Notes: generated from the letters alone by a model not told the origin. Shown: positions 35,513 through 46,216, numbered from the stretch's first letter. The stretch: DNA of 64,000 nt from Cytobacillus oceanisediminis 2691 (GCF_000294775.2 NZ_CP015506.1:4625501-4689500), one strand, 5' to 3'. Numbers and translations: made by a program.

Positions 35513-37888
35513 TTACTTTTCAAAAATAGAATTTGAAAGTAATCGGAAGAGGTAATCAGTATGATCACGGAAGCCGGCTTCAAGGCCAATTAGTGTAACA
35601 TCCTTATCCTGCTCTTTCACCATGATGGCCTGGCCCTGTGCAGCACTGCGGTTTTTCCAGTGTCCCGCTACGAAGAAGTTTTCTTCATCAGCAATGGCTG
35701 CAAGCACGTCATCATTCTCTGTGCCCGTATACCAGACTGGACGGTAAACGAATCCAAGATCATCTCTACTGTAGCCTGCTGTTGCGCCAGTGCCTTTATA
35801 ATCTACCTTAATAATTCCGTTGCTATTGGATCCTCCAGTATTGATAATATCATCTGTCAGGCCCAGGGTCTTTGTTGCACGGGAAGCACCGGCACCTACA
35901 GCAATATATTTTCCTCCTTCAGAAACGAACTTTTCTACATTTGCTTTAAATGCAGCCAGTTCTTCCTGATTTTTAAGGCCAAATTCTTTATTGGCATTAC
36001 TCAAATTCAAAGAAATTAAATTTTCCGTTCCACTGTAAACAAAGACATCATGGGAAGCAAGGCCAGTATTTGCAACCTCCGCTGGAGTCAATTCCGTTAC
36101 ACTAAAGCCTAATCTCTCAAGAGCCAGTTTCGTGCCTGAATGAGATTGCGCTTTGTTCATCCCTCCATCTTTTAAAATGCCTACACTCATTTCTTTAATT
36201 GTCTCTGCATCTGCAGGAACACTTCCTGACATGATATCTAGGCCGGACTCTTTAACAGCCGCTGAAATAGCACTTGCTGATCCTTCAGCATAGAAGTTTC
36301 CTTCGCTGTCGCGTTTAACCATAACCCCCTGCTTAAGCAATTCGTTCACAAGCTGAACTGCTTTCACTGAGCTGTTCGGAATAATAAATGGCCCTTTTCC
36401 GCTTAGTGAACCCTGTTCTTTCACATTATTCACCTTTGTTGCCGCTGCCTTTACATCATTTTGAACAGCGATTGCTTCAAAGCCCCATAGTTCTGGAAGA
36501 CTCCAGGCAGAAATATCATACATGGCCGGTGTATCATCTGTTATATCCTCACCATCCCACAGCATGGTGTTTGCCAGACCTGCCTTTGCCTGATCCATTG
36601 GAACGATGTAAGTGCCCTTTGGATAGGAATTGCCGTCTGCTGCAAATGCTTTTGACGCCTGAACAACCTCGATATCATTCTTAATTAAATGATTAACAGC
36701 CTTATTTACTGCGGTTGGATCTTCCTCATTCACTGGAAGAATATATGCTTTCGGGAAATGCCCTTCTTCATGAAAAGGATGATCAAAATTAATGCCGCGC
36801 TTAAACATTTCAATTTGGTCTGTAATCATTGCTTCCTTGTTATCGGTTGAATATTTCAGTGCTCCCATAATGGCATTGTACATCCAGCGGACGCCGTCTT
36901 CGTCATTTGTCGGAGCTTCAAGGGTATGGCCATAAGCACCATGATACATGGCATACATCGGGGTGAAAATTGGCGGATAATCGTCCCAGCCGGCGGAATC
37001 ATCCCGCTGCGGAATATATGCACCATCCATTTCTTTATACAGGGTGCCTGTGTAAAGAGCCTTGTCTCCCATAATTTCTGCTTCCATTGCTTCTGCCTGA
37101 TGATTAGCCCATTTTTGATATAAATCATATTCATAGTTAGGATTATGCGGAGGTGTACAAGGTTCAATCAAACCCTGTTTGTTTGGTGCATAATTTTTCA
37201 CATATCCGTGAGTATCCAGGAAGACCATCGGATTCCACTCTTTAATAAGAGACACGGTTTCTTGCGTTTCAGGCTGTGATTGCGTGATAAAATCACGGTT
37301 CAAATCAATTCCTTCGCCATTAAAACGGGTCGCATCCACACGGCCATCCGGGTTCTGCACCACGTTAAAAATAAGGATATTATTGTCCAGAATCTCCTTT
37401 GTTTCCTCGTCATTCTGTGTGGCAAAACGTTCAATAAGCTGCATCACAGCATCGCTTCCCACAAACTCTGTCCCATGGATCGACCCATTGATCATGATTG
37501 GCACTTTAAAGTCCGGGTTATCAGCAATCCAATCCTGGGCTTTCTCCGGATTTTTGAACATTTGCTTTCTTAAGGCCTGAATTTTACCGAACTTGCCCTG
37601 AGCACCCGGATCTGCAATGGTCACGACATATAGAGGGTATCCATCCGCGGAAGTACCTTTTACCTCCACCTTCACTCTATTAGACTGTTTTTCAATTTCT
37701 GCAAGTTTTGTCCCTATTACTGAGAATTTCATAAAGTCATAGTTTTCGCTATTGAATAAACTTCCTTCCTTTTCCTCTGACACATTAACATTGACCCACT
37801 TTGGGCTGATCGCATGAGCAGCACTTAAAGGAACAGATGCCAAAATACCCGCTGCCAAAACTCCTGATAAAGCTTTCTTTTTATTCAT
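35513..37888 (-). CDS. Secreted M14 zinc carboxypeptidase
   Basis: 791 aa. The signal peptide is MNKKKALSGVLAAGILASVP with cleavage near SAAHA. The M14 catalytic domain follows: zinc ligands His and Glu in NGSIHGTEFVGSD, Arg/Asn in DATRFNGEGIDLNRDF, the third zinc His in FLDTHGYV, and the general base Glu in HTLEAPT. The C-terminal half (about 400 residues) is a beta-rich/DUF-like domain. It presumably removes C-terminal residues from peptides outside the cell. RBS GGAGGT precedes ATG. It stands with two other exported peptidases (X-Pro and M28) within 6 kb, suggesting joint peptide scavenging. Confidence 0.9.
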   Translation of the reverse strand: MNKKKALSGVLAAGILASVPLSAAHAISPKWVNVNVSEEKEGSLFNSENYDFMKFSVIGTKLAEIEKQSNRVKVEVKGTSADGYPLYVVTIADPGAQGKFGKIQALRKQMFKNPEKAQDWIADNPDFKVPIMINGSIHGTEFVGSDAVMQLIERFATQNDEETKEILDNNILIFNVVQNPDGRVDATRFNGEGIDLNRDFITQSQPETQETVSLIKEWNPMVFLDTHGYVKNYAPNKQGLIEPCTPPHNPNYEYDLYQKWANHQAEAMEAEIMGDKALYTGTLYKEMDGAYIPQRDDSAGWDDYPPIFTPMYAMYHGAYGHTLEAPTNDEDGVRWMYNAIMGALKYSTDNKEAMITDQIEMFKRGINFDHPFHEEGHFPKAYILPVNEEDPTAVNKAVNHLIKNDIEVVQASKAFAADGNSYPKGTYIVPMDQAKAGLANTMLWDGEDITDDTPAMYDISAWSLPELWGFEAIAVQNDVKAAATKVNNVKEQGSLSGKGPFIIPNSSVKAVQLVNELLKQGVMVKRDSEGNFYAEGSASAISAAVKESGLDIMSGSVPADAETIKEMSVGILKDGGMNKAQSHSGTKLALERLGFSVTELTPAEVANTGLASHDVFVYSGTENLISLNLSNANKEFGLKNQEELAAFKANVEKFVSEGGKYIAVGAGASRATKTLGLTDDIINTGGSNSNGIIKVDYKGTGATAGYSRDDLGFVYRPVWYTGTENDDVLAAIADEENFFVAGHWKNRSAAQGQAIMVKEQDKDVTLIGLEAGFRDHTDYLFRLLSNSIFEK

Positions 37889-37985
37889 TATGTACCTCCA
37901 GATGCAATAGTTTTGTATATTTATGAGATAGGTTTTATTTTAATTCAATGTATTCAATTGTGGCAATGCAACTATTTTCCTAAAA

Positions 37986-38020
37986 AGAAAAGAGGGACCC
38001 AGAAATGATCCCTTCTATTT
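37986..38020 (-). terminator. Terminator after the CocE/X-Pro peptidase gene
   Basis: GAAGGGATCATTTCTGGGTCCCTC followed by TTTTCTTTTT on the minus strand, close to the stop codon. Confidence 0.75.
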
Positions 38021-38022
38021 TT

Positions 38023-39840
38023 CTACTTAAATGCTTTAACTCCACCTTGCACAGGAAGCATTATATGGCTTCTCTCCGGGTCGATGGTTATTTTCGTGCC
38101 TGCCCCAGGTCTGATTGTATAGTTATAATCACTTGATAGAACTACTACTCCCATACGATCACCTTTTTTAAATACATAATCATCCGGCTGCATATCCCAT
38201 GTAAAAGTGTATTCACGGTCCGGCGTCAGTCCTGAAGATCTATTTTCACTGTGAAGGTTTTGCGGATCCATCCACCCTCTAGTAACAATTTCCGGCTTTC
38301 CTTCCCCATATTTAACAAGGAGGGCAGTTAAGTTGGCCGTTTTCCGGTCAATGCTTGCACGAATTTGAATTTCCGGGGTTCCGCTCATCCGAATGTCGTT
38401 TTCTAATGGAGGCGTCAAATAGACGAGCCTATGAGGTAATGAAGAATCAGGATTCAGGGCCAATTCTTCAGCCTTGATTGTGGCATCATCCACAAAATGC
38501 TGATTCTCCTTATTCTTGTTCGGTACAGGATTCAGTTCTAAGCTGCCCCCTCCATCGGAAGCCGGTTTAAAATGCAATTTTGCGTCAGAGGTTCCCTTAG
38601 CCGGCCAGTTTGCCTCAGTATGCCATGTTTTATCCTCCCTCTGGATGTCAACCATTGGTTCATCCATGACATTATTTTTAATATCATAGAGCCAGTAATC
38701 AAACCATTTATTTAAAGTTGGTAGCCATACATCGCGTCTGAAGCTGTATGGGCTGGAATGGCCGCCTTGATGAAGCCACATTTTTCTGGGAACATTATTA
38801 TCGCCAAGCGCTTGCCACCAATCTGAAAAATGCTTTGTTTTAACATTCCAGTCATTTAACCCATGGACAATAAAGACACTTGCTTTAACCTGATCAGCAT
38901 CCTTTGTATAATCCCTTTTACTCCAGAATTCGTTGTAATCCCCGGTTTCCCTGTCCTGGCCTTCCGTTAATCCTTTTATGACATTGCTGCAAGCTTCAGG
39001 GTTTTGCCTGGTTAAAATGGCTTCTGCCATGTTATCCGCATCTTCCCCCTGGTATCCGCCTGGCGCTATCACAGCACCATTCGAACGATAATAGTCATAC
39101 CAGCTGCTTATGGCCGCTATTGGCACAATCGTTTTCAGGCCTTCAACTCCTGTTGCTGCCACAGCATTAGGGAGTGTTCCATTATAAGATACTCCTGTCA
39201 TACCCACATTCCCTGTTGACCAATCAGCTTGTATTTCCTGTCCCTCTGCATTAAAAGCTTTCGTTCTGCCATTCAGCCAATCGATTACAGCACGAGTTCC
39301 AAGGATCTCATGCTCATCGCCGGTTGTAGGACATCCATCCGACAAGCCTGTCCCTACACTTTCTGCAAGAACAACCGCGTAGCCTCTTGGTACAAAATAG
39401 TCATCATAATAACCTGGGAGATTTGCCTGAGGGTTACCTTTTTCACCTTTGCTTTTCCCTTTCTTGGGTACAGAGTTCAGTTCTGTATCCACGTCATAAA
39501 CCGGGACACCTTTAATTCCAGAACGGTAAGGACTCATTTCATAAATAACAGGAACCTTTAAACCTTCCTCTGTTTCCTTTGGCCTGATAATATCAGCACG
39601 TATTCGATCCAGCTTTCCATCTCCATCACTGTCAGTTGCTGTTTCAACAAATACTCTTTCGACAATGGCATCATCCAGAGAAAAAATGGGCTGTGTCATG
39701 CCATTTTCGACTTTAATCCGAGATTCAGCCAAGGCCATGCTGCTTTGATTGTCTTTACCTGCTGCAGGCAAAATCCCTCCTGCAATTAGCGGGAAAACGA
39801 TAACTGAGGCCATGACCACTTTTAATGCAGCTTTTTTCAT
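38023..39840 (-). CDS. Secreted CocE/NonD-type X-prolyl dipeptidyl-peptidase family hydrolase
   Basis: About 605 aa from ATG 39840 (GGGGG upstream; an earlier in-frame Met at 39888 lacks a ribosome site). A signal peptide (KKAALKVVMASVIVFPLIAGGIL) is followed by an alpha/beta-hydrolase domain: nucleophile Ser in GVSYNGTLPN, Asp in VHGLNDWNV and His in HQGGHSSP; a C-terminal jelly roll (about 410-600) is the PF08530-type domain. The family covers X-Pro dipeptidyl peptidases and ester hydrolases; with two peptidases beside it, the peptidase reading is more likely. Confidence 0.88.
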   Translation of the reverse strand: MKKAALKVVMASVIVFPLIAGGILPAAGKDNQSSMALAESRIKVENGMTQPIFSLDDAIVERVFVETATDSDGDGKLDRIRADIIRPKETEEGLKVPVIYEMSPYRSGIKGVPVYDVDTELNSVPKKGKSKGEKGNPQANLPGYYDDYFVPRGYAVVLAESVGTGLSDGCPTTGDEHEILGTRAVIDWLNGRTKAFNAEGQEIQADWSTGNVGMTGVSYNGTLPNAVAATGVEGLKTIVPIAAISSWYDYYRSNGAVIAPGGYQGEDADNMAEAILTRQNPEACSNVIKGLTEGQDRETGDYNEFWSKRDYTKDADQVKASVFIVHGLNDWNVKTKHFSDWWQALGDNNVPRKMWLHQGGHSSPYSFRRDVWLPTLNKWFDYWLYDIKNNVMDEPMVDIQREDKTWHTEANWPAKGTSDAKLHFKPASDGGGSLELNPVPNKNKENQHFVDDATIKAEELALNPDSSLPHRLVYLTPPLENDIRMSGTPEIQIRASIDRKTANLTALLVKYGEGKPEIVTRGWMDPQNLHSENRSSGLTPDREYTFTWDMQPDDYVFKKGDRMGVVVLSSDYNYTIRPGAGTKITIDPERSHIMLPVQGGVKAFK

Positions 39841-40169
39841 AAAAATCCCCCTATTTAAAATAATGTTATAATTTTCAGAATAAATCAAAAGTACGTAAGT
39901 TTCGATAGTCGAAAGACCTGTATTTTTCTAGTTGCATATGATCATAAACTATCAGTCTCCTTCAAAGGTCATGATTTTACATGTCTGCTGTCCAGATTTA
40001 GTACTTTAAATCTACCATTTTTTACAATTCGAAAAGGTAGAATCTTACTTTTCTCACACATCTGAAATATCTGCTAGTCTAATAGAATCGTTTTAACTCT
40101 TTATTAAAGGAAGCGGAGATATGTAAGCGAATACATATAGCTGGATTACTAGTCGAGGAGGAATAAAAG
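39841..40169. other. Divergent promoter region between two exported peptidase genes
   Basis: 329 bp without a gene. It must hold the promoters of both genes; I see a small hairpin TCTACC...GGTAGA near 40013-40053 and no recognisable regulator site. Confidence 0.5.
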
Positions 40170-41528
40170 ATGAAAGTTGGAAGGAAAGCTTCTTCAATTA
40201 TGCTTGCAGCCGTTCTGACAGCTTCAAGTTTGTATGCAGTGCCTGTTCAATTTGTGCAGAGTGCTGAAGCAGCACAAAGTAAAGCTTTGGATCCTGGCTC
40301 CAAAGCATTTGATCAGAAGGTAATTGCAAGGGTCGATGCATCCCGCATGATGGAGGATGTCAGCTATTTATCTGAAACCATAGGGCCGCGGGTTGCAGGA
40401 ACAGAAGCAGAAAAGCAGGCAGCTGATTTTATACGCAAACGCCTGGAGTCCTATGGCTACACAGTAGAAACACAAGAGTTCAGCATACCGGATAAAATGG
40501 CTGGAGATTTACACACCAGTGATCTGAAGGAGGTTCTTATAACCATTCCTTCCGGATCAGGATCAACGCCTGAAGAAGGAATTACTTCTGAATTATATGA
40601 TGCTGGATTAGGCAGGGCAGCTGATTTTACAGAGGAAGCCAAAGGAAAAATAGCACTTATTTCACGCGGAGAGATTAGTTTTGCGGAAAAAGTTACAAAC
40701 GCAGTGAATGCCGGTGCTGCGGGAGTTCTAATTTATAACAATGTGGATCAGCCAGCACCCATGAATCCTTCAATTGGAGGCCCATATGACATTCCGGTGG
40801 GAAGCATAACAAAGGCAAGCGGAGAAGCACTACTTCAAGATGTTGCTGCACATAACAAAACGGTAACACTGACTGTCAAGAGCTTTAAAAACATAAGATC
40901 GCAAAATATTATTGCCACCAAGCACCCTAAGCCTAATAAAGGCGGGGAAACTGACATTGTCCACATTTCTGCACATTTTGATAGTGTACCATTTGCTCCT
41001 GGGGCTAGCGATAACGCATCCGGAACCGCTGTTGCCTTAGAGCTGGCCAGAGTCCTGAAAAGCTATCCCGCTGACAAAGAATTGCGTTTTGCTTTTGTAG
41101 GTGCAGAAGAGATTGGTCTTCTTGGTTCTCAATATTATGTGAGCCAGCTGAGCGGCAATGAAATAGAGCGAAGCATCGCAAATTTCAATATGGATATGGT
41201 AGGCACAGCATGGGAAAATGCCACTGCGATTTACATGAATACCCTTGATGGCCAGGCAAATATCGCAACAGAAGCCGCCATTGCCACAGCCGGGCGGATT
41301 GGCACCCCATCTGAGCTGGTTCTTTATCAGCGCGGAGCTTCAGACCATGTTTCTTTTCATGATGCAGGAATCCCGGCAGTCAACTTTATCAGACGAGAAC
41401 CTGCCACTGCCAATCTTGAACCGTATTACCACACACCACTTGATTCCATCGAGCACATTAGTGCCGAGCGGATGAAAGAAGCCGGTGATCTAATAGGCGC
41501 TTCGGTTTACAGCTTAATTCGAAAATAG
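40170..41528 (+). CDS. Secreted M28 zinc aminopeptidase with PA domain
   Basis: 452 aa. Signal peptide MKVGRKASSIMLAAVLTASS with cleavage near AEAAQ. PA domain about residues 130-230 (GKIALISRGEISFAEKVTNAVNAGAAGVLIYNN). The M28 di-zinc centre is seen in HISAHFDSVPF, GASDNASG, AFVGAEEIGLLGS (catalytic Glu pair) and NMDMVG, with the last His ligand in YYHTPLDS. It removes N-terminal residues from peptides. RBS GAGGAGG eight bases before ATG. Not adjacent to any operon. Confidence 0.92.
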   Translation: MKVGRKASSIMLAAVLTASSLYAVPVQFVQSAEAAQSKALDPGSKAFDQKVIARVDASRMMEDVSYLSETIGPRVAGTEAEKQAADFIRKRLESYGYTVETQEFSIPDKMAGDLHTSDLKEVLITIPSGSGSTPEEGITSELYDAGLGRAADFTEEAKGKIALISRGEISFAEKVTNAVNAGAAGVLIYNNVDQPAPMNPSIGGPYDIPVGSITKASGEALLQDVAAHNKTVTLTVKSFKNIRSQNIIATKHPKPNKGGETDIVHISAHFDSVPFAPGASDNASGTAVALELARVLKSYPADKELRFAFVGAEEIGLLGSQYYVSQLSGNEIERSIANFNMDMVGTAWENATAIYMNTLDGQANIATEAAIATAGRIGTPSELVLYQRGASDHVSFHDAGIPAVNFIRREPATANLEPYYHTPLDSIEHISAERMKEAGDLIGASVYSLIRK

Positions 41529-41542
41529 AATTGACTTAAAGA

Positions 41543-41577
41543 ATCCCCGGATTTTCCCCGGGGTATTTTTTTTCGTT
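41543..41577 (+). terminator. Terminator after the M28 aminopeptidase gene
   Basis: ATCCCCGG pairs with CCCCGGGGT, followed by ATTTTTTTT. Confidence 0.88.
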
Positions 41578-41782
41578 TTTTTACTTTCCGGCTATTTAGT
41601 ATAAACGATGCGTTTACGAGCAAAATATGAGGGTAAATTATATTCGTTCTAAATTTCATGTTCAAATTATTAAGGGATTTACCGTTTAAATGGAAAAGAA
41701 ATCGGGTAACATAAATGTAACAATACTAAGGCATTTACTATCTGCCCGATAGTCCTATATATCCCTAAAGGAGGGAGTCATC

Positions 41783-41932
41783 ATGGATTTTGAACACGAG
41801 GCTGTCATACTACAAAGAGAACTCTCCCTTCTCATGGATGAATATGAAAGGTGCGAGATTGACGACGTGAAAAATGAAATATCAAAGGACATTCAACTGC
41901 TGAGCCGTGCAATAGACGATATACTTAATTAA
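41783..41932 (+). CDS. Spo0E-like small protein (49 aa)
   Basis: ATG 41783 has AAAGGAGGGAG eight bases upstream. The 49-residue helical product MDFEHEAVILQRELSLLMD... contains LLSRAIDDIL, similar to the Spo0E-family signature S-x-x-L-D near the second helix. Spo0E-type phosphatases remove phosphate from Spo0A~P. The match is partial (Ile-Asp rather than Leu-Asp), so I treat the family as likely rather than certain. Confidence 0.6.
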   Translation: MDFEHEAVILQRELSLLMDEYERCEIDDVKNEISKDIQLLSRAIDDILN

Positions 41933-42027
41933 AGTATATGCTGGCATGGCTTTTTTTTATATTCTATGCAGCTGGCATTTTTTAGCAGTCAGCTGCTGAA
42001 ACCTTTTTGAAATTTAGGAGGGGTAAT

Positions 42028-43020
42028 ATGCCTCAGCACATCTATTACAGTTTCATACGTTTGCCCTTAGTAATCAGAATTCTGCTGATTGCCCTGATGG
42101 TGATCTTTCTGTTTGGCGGATTAATACATATTATTGAACCCTCCTCCTTTCCGACATTTTTTGATGGAATCTGGTGGGCGGTTGTAACCGCTTCAACTGT
42201 CGGTTTTGGAGATTTTTATCCCAAAAGTACTGCAGGGCGAATAGTGGGTATTGCGCTTATTTTTACAGGAGCGGGCTTTCTGTCTACCTATTTTATTTCA
42301 CTTGCAACAGCAGCAGTTACCAGACAGAATGACTTCCTGGAAGGAAAGATCGAATATCGGGGTCAAAACCATATTGTTGTGATCGGCTGGAACGAGCGCT
42401 CAAGGGAGATCGTCAATACTCTTGGAGGCGATGGGATGAACCATTCCATTGCCTTAATAGATGAAACACTAAAGTCTAACCCTGTTCCCCACAATAATGT
42501 ACATTTTATTCAGGGTCGCGCTAACAGAGATGATGTACTTGTGAAGGCAAATATCTTTGATGCCCAAAAAGTAATTATAACAGCTGATCAGAACAAAGAT
42601 GAACTGCATGCTGACATGAATTCAATATTAACCTTATTGGCAATCAAAGGATTAAACCGGGATGTACAATGTATTGTTGAAATATTAACTTCAGAACAGG
42701 CAGCCAACGCCAAAAGAGCGGGAGCCGATGAAATTGTTCAAACGAATGTTCTTACTAGCTTCGTCATGATCAACAGCGTCTCTTCCCAGGAGCTTGTTAC
42801 TTCATTCCTTGATTTGCTGGGACAGCTTGATAAACGCAAATTAACTTTTCAGCCTGCATCAGAAGAAGTGGAAAATAAGACTTTTGTTGAACTTAGTGCT
42901 GAGCTTATGAAAGAAGGCATTCTGCTTTTGGGTGTTAAAAGAGGGGAAGAAACTCTGGTTAATCCTCCCCAGCCTTTTAGAATTCTTCAGCAGGATCAGC
43001 TGATTGTTATACTCGGTTAA
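42028..43020 (+). CDS. yugO: YugO-like two-TM potassium channel with RCK domain
   Basis: About 330 aa. Two membrane helices with a pore loop carrying the selectivity filter TVGFGD (ASTVGFGDFYPKS), then a cytosolic RCK/TrkA-N Rossmann domain (NHIVVIGWNERSREIV ... DDVLVKANIFDAQKVIITAD) and a TrkA-C domain (TFVELSAELMKEGILLLGV). In B. subtilis YugO conducts K+ during biofilm electrical signalling. ATG 42028 with GGAGGGG is preferred over 42007. It overlaps the convergent yugN by four bases. Confidence 0.9.
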   Translation: MPQHIYYSFIRLPLVIRILLIALMVIFLFGGLIHIIEPSSFPTFFDGIWWAVVTASTVGFGDFYPKSTAGRIVGIALIFTGAGFLSTYFISLATAAVTRQNDFLEGKIEYRGQNHIVVIGWNERSREIVNTLGGDGMNHSIALIDETLKSNPVPHNNVHFIQGRANRDDVLVKANIFDAQKVIITADQNKDELHADMNSILTLLAIKGLNRDVQCIVEILTSEQAANAKRAGADEIVQTNVLTSFVMINSVSSQELVTSFLDLLGQLDKRKLTFQPASEEVENKTFVELSAELMKEGILLLGVKRGEETLVNPPQPFRILQQDQLIVILG

Positions 43021-43433
43021 TCTCTTAATAATTTAGACTCCAGCTCTTCGACAAGCGCTTTGCCGAGATCAATGAATTCTTCCGGAAAACTGGCATCCTT
43101 ATCCACAGGCTCCGAGAATTGATCAAAGGAGGCGCTGAAATTCCCTGTATAGGCGTGGTCATCCAGGCCGCGCTGATACTTATGGGAAAGCAGAAACGGC
43201 CTGCCTATTTCCACCGTACAGCTTGGATCATCAAGCTGCCCATCAATTGCCTTAAATGGGACCCTTAAAAACTGGTACCCCACCTCATCATCAATTTTGT
43301 AATCAAAAGATCCGTGATCATAATCCCAGTTCCCGCCAATCGAATAGCCAATCGGCTTCAAAGCCTGCTCCAGCTTATATAAATCAAAATGCTTTCCTTC
43401 CGCTTTTGAAGGTATCTCAATCACTGAATCCAT
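43017..43433 (-). CDS. yugN: YugN-like family protein
   Basis: 138 aa. The sequence MDSVIEIPSKAEGKHFDLYKLEQALKPIGYSIGGNWDYDHG with YQFLRVPF and a C-terminal helical end is the YugN-like family; function unknown. Convergent with yugO, with four bases of overlap at the stop codons. In B. subtilis yugN and yugO are also neighbours, supporting the identity. Confidence 0.88.
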   Translation of the reverse strand: MDSVIEIPSKAEGKHFDLYKLEQALKPIGYSIGGNWDYDHGSFDYKIDDEVGYQFLRVPFKAIDGQLDDPSCTVEIGRPFLLSHKYQRGLDDHAYTGNFSASFDQFSEPVDKDASFPEEFIDLGKALVEELESKLLRD

Positions 43434-43514
43434 CCCCTTTACGCTTTTTGCTTAGTTTCTCCAATGTAAGGGATATCATGAATGCGATTTCCGAAGATTA
43501 TGTTTAGGAATTTG

Positions 43515-43640
43515 AGGTTTCGCGAATATAATTTAGTTTTCGCGATTATCTGCAGAAAATCGCGGATAAATCTGTGTTTTTCGCGGATATATGTAAAATC
43601 TCGCGGAAATTATTAAGGTTTTTGCGGTTAAGTGCTATTT
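43515..43640. repeat. Tandem array of a 20-21 bp CGCG-centred repeat
   Basis: About six imperfect copies of a unit with core TTTCGCGRATAWA; the CGCG cores stand at 43521, 43541, 43561, 43582, 43602 and a diverged one at 43623. It lies between yugN and the frameshifted NERD gene. The same unit and period recur at 53.85 kb. Confidence 0.75.
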
Positions 43641-43711
43641 TCGTTTTTGGAAAGAAGGAATTCCATTCTTAAAAGCGGAATTATCATTACTTAGAAAGGA
43701 GTGAAACCTAT

Positions 43712-44702
43712 TTGATAATAAAAAATCGTTTAATACCTATCAGAATCCGACAGAACGAGGCCCTAATCAGGCGAATCCCAGCTGCTCATCCACAGAGATC
43801 AACTATAGAAGGTGATTTAGCTAAAAGAAGAGTCAGTTATCGAGGGGAACAGTCGCTGGATTATTATTTAAGTCACCTGCCTGATAAGGAATTTACTATC
43901 CTGCATGATTTAAGGCTTTTTAATGGAAGCACTTATTTTCAAATCGACACCCTCATTCTTTCCCCATACTTCGCTTTAATTATTGAAGTGAAAAATATCC
44001 TTGGAACCCTCCTTTTCGATGAGACCTTTAATCAGTTCATAAGAACTCGGAATGAAAAAGAAGAAGGCTTCCCTAATCCTCTTATACAAGCCAAGCGCCA
44101 GAAAACACAATTAAAAACCTGGTTAATCCAAAACTTAGCAGCCGATATACCAATAGAATATCTAATTGGCATAAGCAGCCCCTCTACTATCCTGAAAACT
44201 TCTACAGATAGCTCACATGTTCCATTTCGCGTTATTCACATCGAACACCTTATTGAAAAAATTAAGTTCTTCAAACAAAGTTATCCTATAGAAGTTATTA
44301 CATCTCGACAGATTAAAAAGATTCCGAGAGCACTGGTTATAAACCATGTACCTGGATTTTTAAATGTCTTGGACCATTACAATATCTCTTCTCAAGAAAT
44401 TATTAGTGGTGTTCAATGTCCAAGCTGTCTTATTTTCCCCATGCGGCGGATCCATGGAGATTGGCTGTGCCCCCAGTGCGGGTGTAAGAATAAGAAAGCT
44501 CATCTGCCCGCTTTATTTTCTTCTGATTAGTCCTGCTATATCAAACAAGCAAGCCAGAGCCTTCCTTCATTTAGCTTCTGAAGATACCGCATCTCGACTT
44601 CTGTCTGTAATGCCCAGTTCAGGCACTAAAAAAAGGCAGAATTTACTTTCTTCAATAAAAAAACGCCCACCCGCAGGCAGACGCTTTTCACTATTACTTT
44701 AA
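43712..44702 (+). pseudogene. NERD-domain protein gene, frameshifted near its 3' end
   Basis: TTG start at 43712 with AAAGGAGTG upstream, reading to 44530 (272 aa): NERD nuclease-related domain (HDLRLFNGSTYFQIDTLILS, ALIIEVKNILG with the PD-(D/E)XK-like Asp...Glu-x-Lys) and a zinc ribbon (CPSC ... CPQCGC). The expected C-terminal domain is present but in the +1 frame: LLISPAISNKQARAFLHLAS then TASRLLSVM, open to 44702. So a single-base shift around 44505-44525 splits the gene. It also runs into the pgi terminator. A sequencing error is possible. Confidence 0.7.
44655..44690 (-). terminator. Terminator after pgi
   Basis: AGCGTCTGCC pairs with GGGTGGGCGT (with mismatches), followed by TTTTTTTATTG on the minus strand. 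Confidence 0.75.
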
Positions 44703-46043
44703 TCTCTTTTCAAGTTCAGCTTTTTTCTCTTCAAATCCTGGTTTTCCTAACAGAGCGAACATGTTCACTTTATATGCTTCTACTCCAGGCTGGTCGAACG
44801 GATTCACTCCCAGCAGGTAGCCGCTCATTGCACAGGCTTTTTCAAAGAAGTAAACCAGGTAGCCAAATGTGTAGGCATCCATTTTTGGTATGGATACGAT
44901 CAGGTTTGGCACTCCGCCGTCTGTGTGTGCAAGCATTGTCCCCTCAAAGGCTTTGTTATTTACAAAGTCGACAGTCTCACCCGCAAGATAGTTCAGGCCA
45001 TCAAGATCATTCTCTGCTTCTTCAATGGTAAGCTCATGGCGTGATTCTTCCACCTTGATAACCGTTTCGAAAAGGTCCCGGCGGCCTTCCTGCACATACT
45101 GGCCTAATGAATGAAGGTCAGTGGAGAAATTTGCTGAAGAAGGGAAAATTCCTTTCTGATCTTTTCCTTCACTTTCACCAAACAGCTGCTTCCACCACTC
45201 TGCAAAATATTGAAGTCCTGGTTCGTAGTTGATCAGCATTTCAATCGTTTTGCCTTTGTTATAAAGAACATTGCGGACCGCTGCGTACTGGTATGCTGCA
45301 TTCTCCTGAAGCTCAGATTTGCTGAAGTCTTCGCGTGCCTGTGCAGCACCGCTCATCATATCTTCAATGTTTGCACCGCTGACAGCAATCGGCAAAAGAC
45401 CAACTGCTGTAAGGACTGAATAGCGGCCTCCTACGTCATCCGGAATAATAAATGACTCATAGCCTTCTTCTGTCGCAAGAGTCTTTAGAGCGCCTCTTGC
45501 TTTATCGGTTGTAGCATAGATTCGTTTACGCGCTTCTTCCACACCATATTTCTCTTCCAGCATTTTGCGGAAAATACGGAAAGCCAATGCAGGCTCAGTT
45601 GTTGTGCCTGATTTTGAGATAACATTGATGGACCAATCTTTGCCGTCAAGAAGGTCCATTAAATCCTTCATATAAGCGGAACTAATATTGTTGCCGGCAA
45701 ATAATACCTGCGGAGTGCCGCGCTTTTCTTTTGGAAGTGCATTATAGAAACTGTGCTGAAGCATTTCAATAGCCGCACGCGCTCCAAGATAGGAACCTCC
45801 AATTCCAATGACGATAAGAACATCGGAATCGCTTTTAATTTTCTCAGCAGCTTTTTGAATGCGGGAAAACTCTTCTTTGTCGTAGTTTGCAGGCAAATCG
45901 ATCCAGCCTAAAAAGTCACTGCCAGCTCCAGTTTGTTCATGAAGGGAGTGATGGGCTACCTTCACGGCATCCTGCAGATATGTAATTTCATGTTCGCCAA
46001 AAAAAGGAAGTGCTTTTGCGTAATCAAAACGAACGTGTGTCAT
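44694..46043 (-). CDS. pgi: Glucose-6-phosphate isomerase
   Basis: 449 aa, the typical Bacillus length. Motifs [27 protein letters not shown], the active-site [16 protein letters not shown] and SLGQYVQEG are diagnostic. It interconverts glucose-6-P and fructose-6-P in glycolysis, and in this strain also connects to EPS sugar supply through galU. Position next to yugJ and yuzA follows the B. subtilis yug block. RBS GGAGG precedes the ATG. Confidence 0.96.
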   Translation of the reverse strand: MTHVRFDYAKALPFFGEHEITYLQDAVKVAHHSLHEQTGAGSDFLGWIDLPANYDKEEFSRIQKAAEKIKSDSDVLIVIGIGGSYLGARAAIEMLQHSFYNALPKEKRGTPQVLFAGNNISSAYMKDLMDLLDGKDWSINVISKSGTTTEPALAFRIFRKMLEEKYGVEEARKRIYATTDKARGALKTLATEEGYESFIIPDDVGGRYSVLTAVGLLPIAVSGANIEDMMSGAAQAREDFSKSELQENAAYQYAAVRNVLYNKGKTIEMLINYEPGLQYFAEWWKQLFGESEGKDQKGIFPSSANFSTDLHSLGQYVQEGRRDLFETVIKVEESRHELTIEEAENDLDGLNYLAGETVDFVNNKAFEGTMLAHTDGGVPNLIVSIPKMDAYTFGYLVYFFEKACAMSGYLLGVNPFDQPGVEAYKVNMFALLGKPGFEEKKAELEKRLK

Positions 46044-46216
46044 GAATGTCCTCCAATTTTTCTCAAATTTAAACAGCCTTCAGTAATTCTGGCTGTCATC
46101 CTTATACCACTTTAACGAAAGCCTTAAAGTTAATCAAGAATCATCCTCTAATGTAAGCGTGTCCAATTTTGACATATTTTTTACGCGCAAAAGGTGATTG
46201 TCATTTTTCGGCGAAA

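Noticed and set aside
43515..43640. CRISPR array or degenerate CRISPR
   Set aside because: Units are contiguous at 20-21 bp without spacers of constant size.
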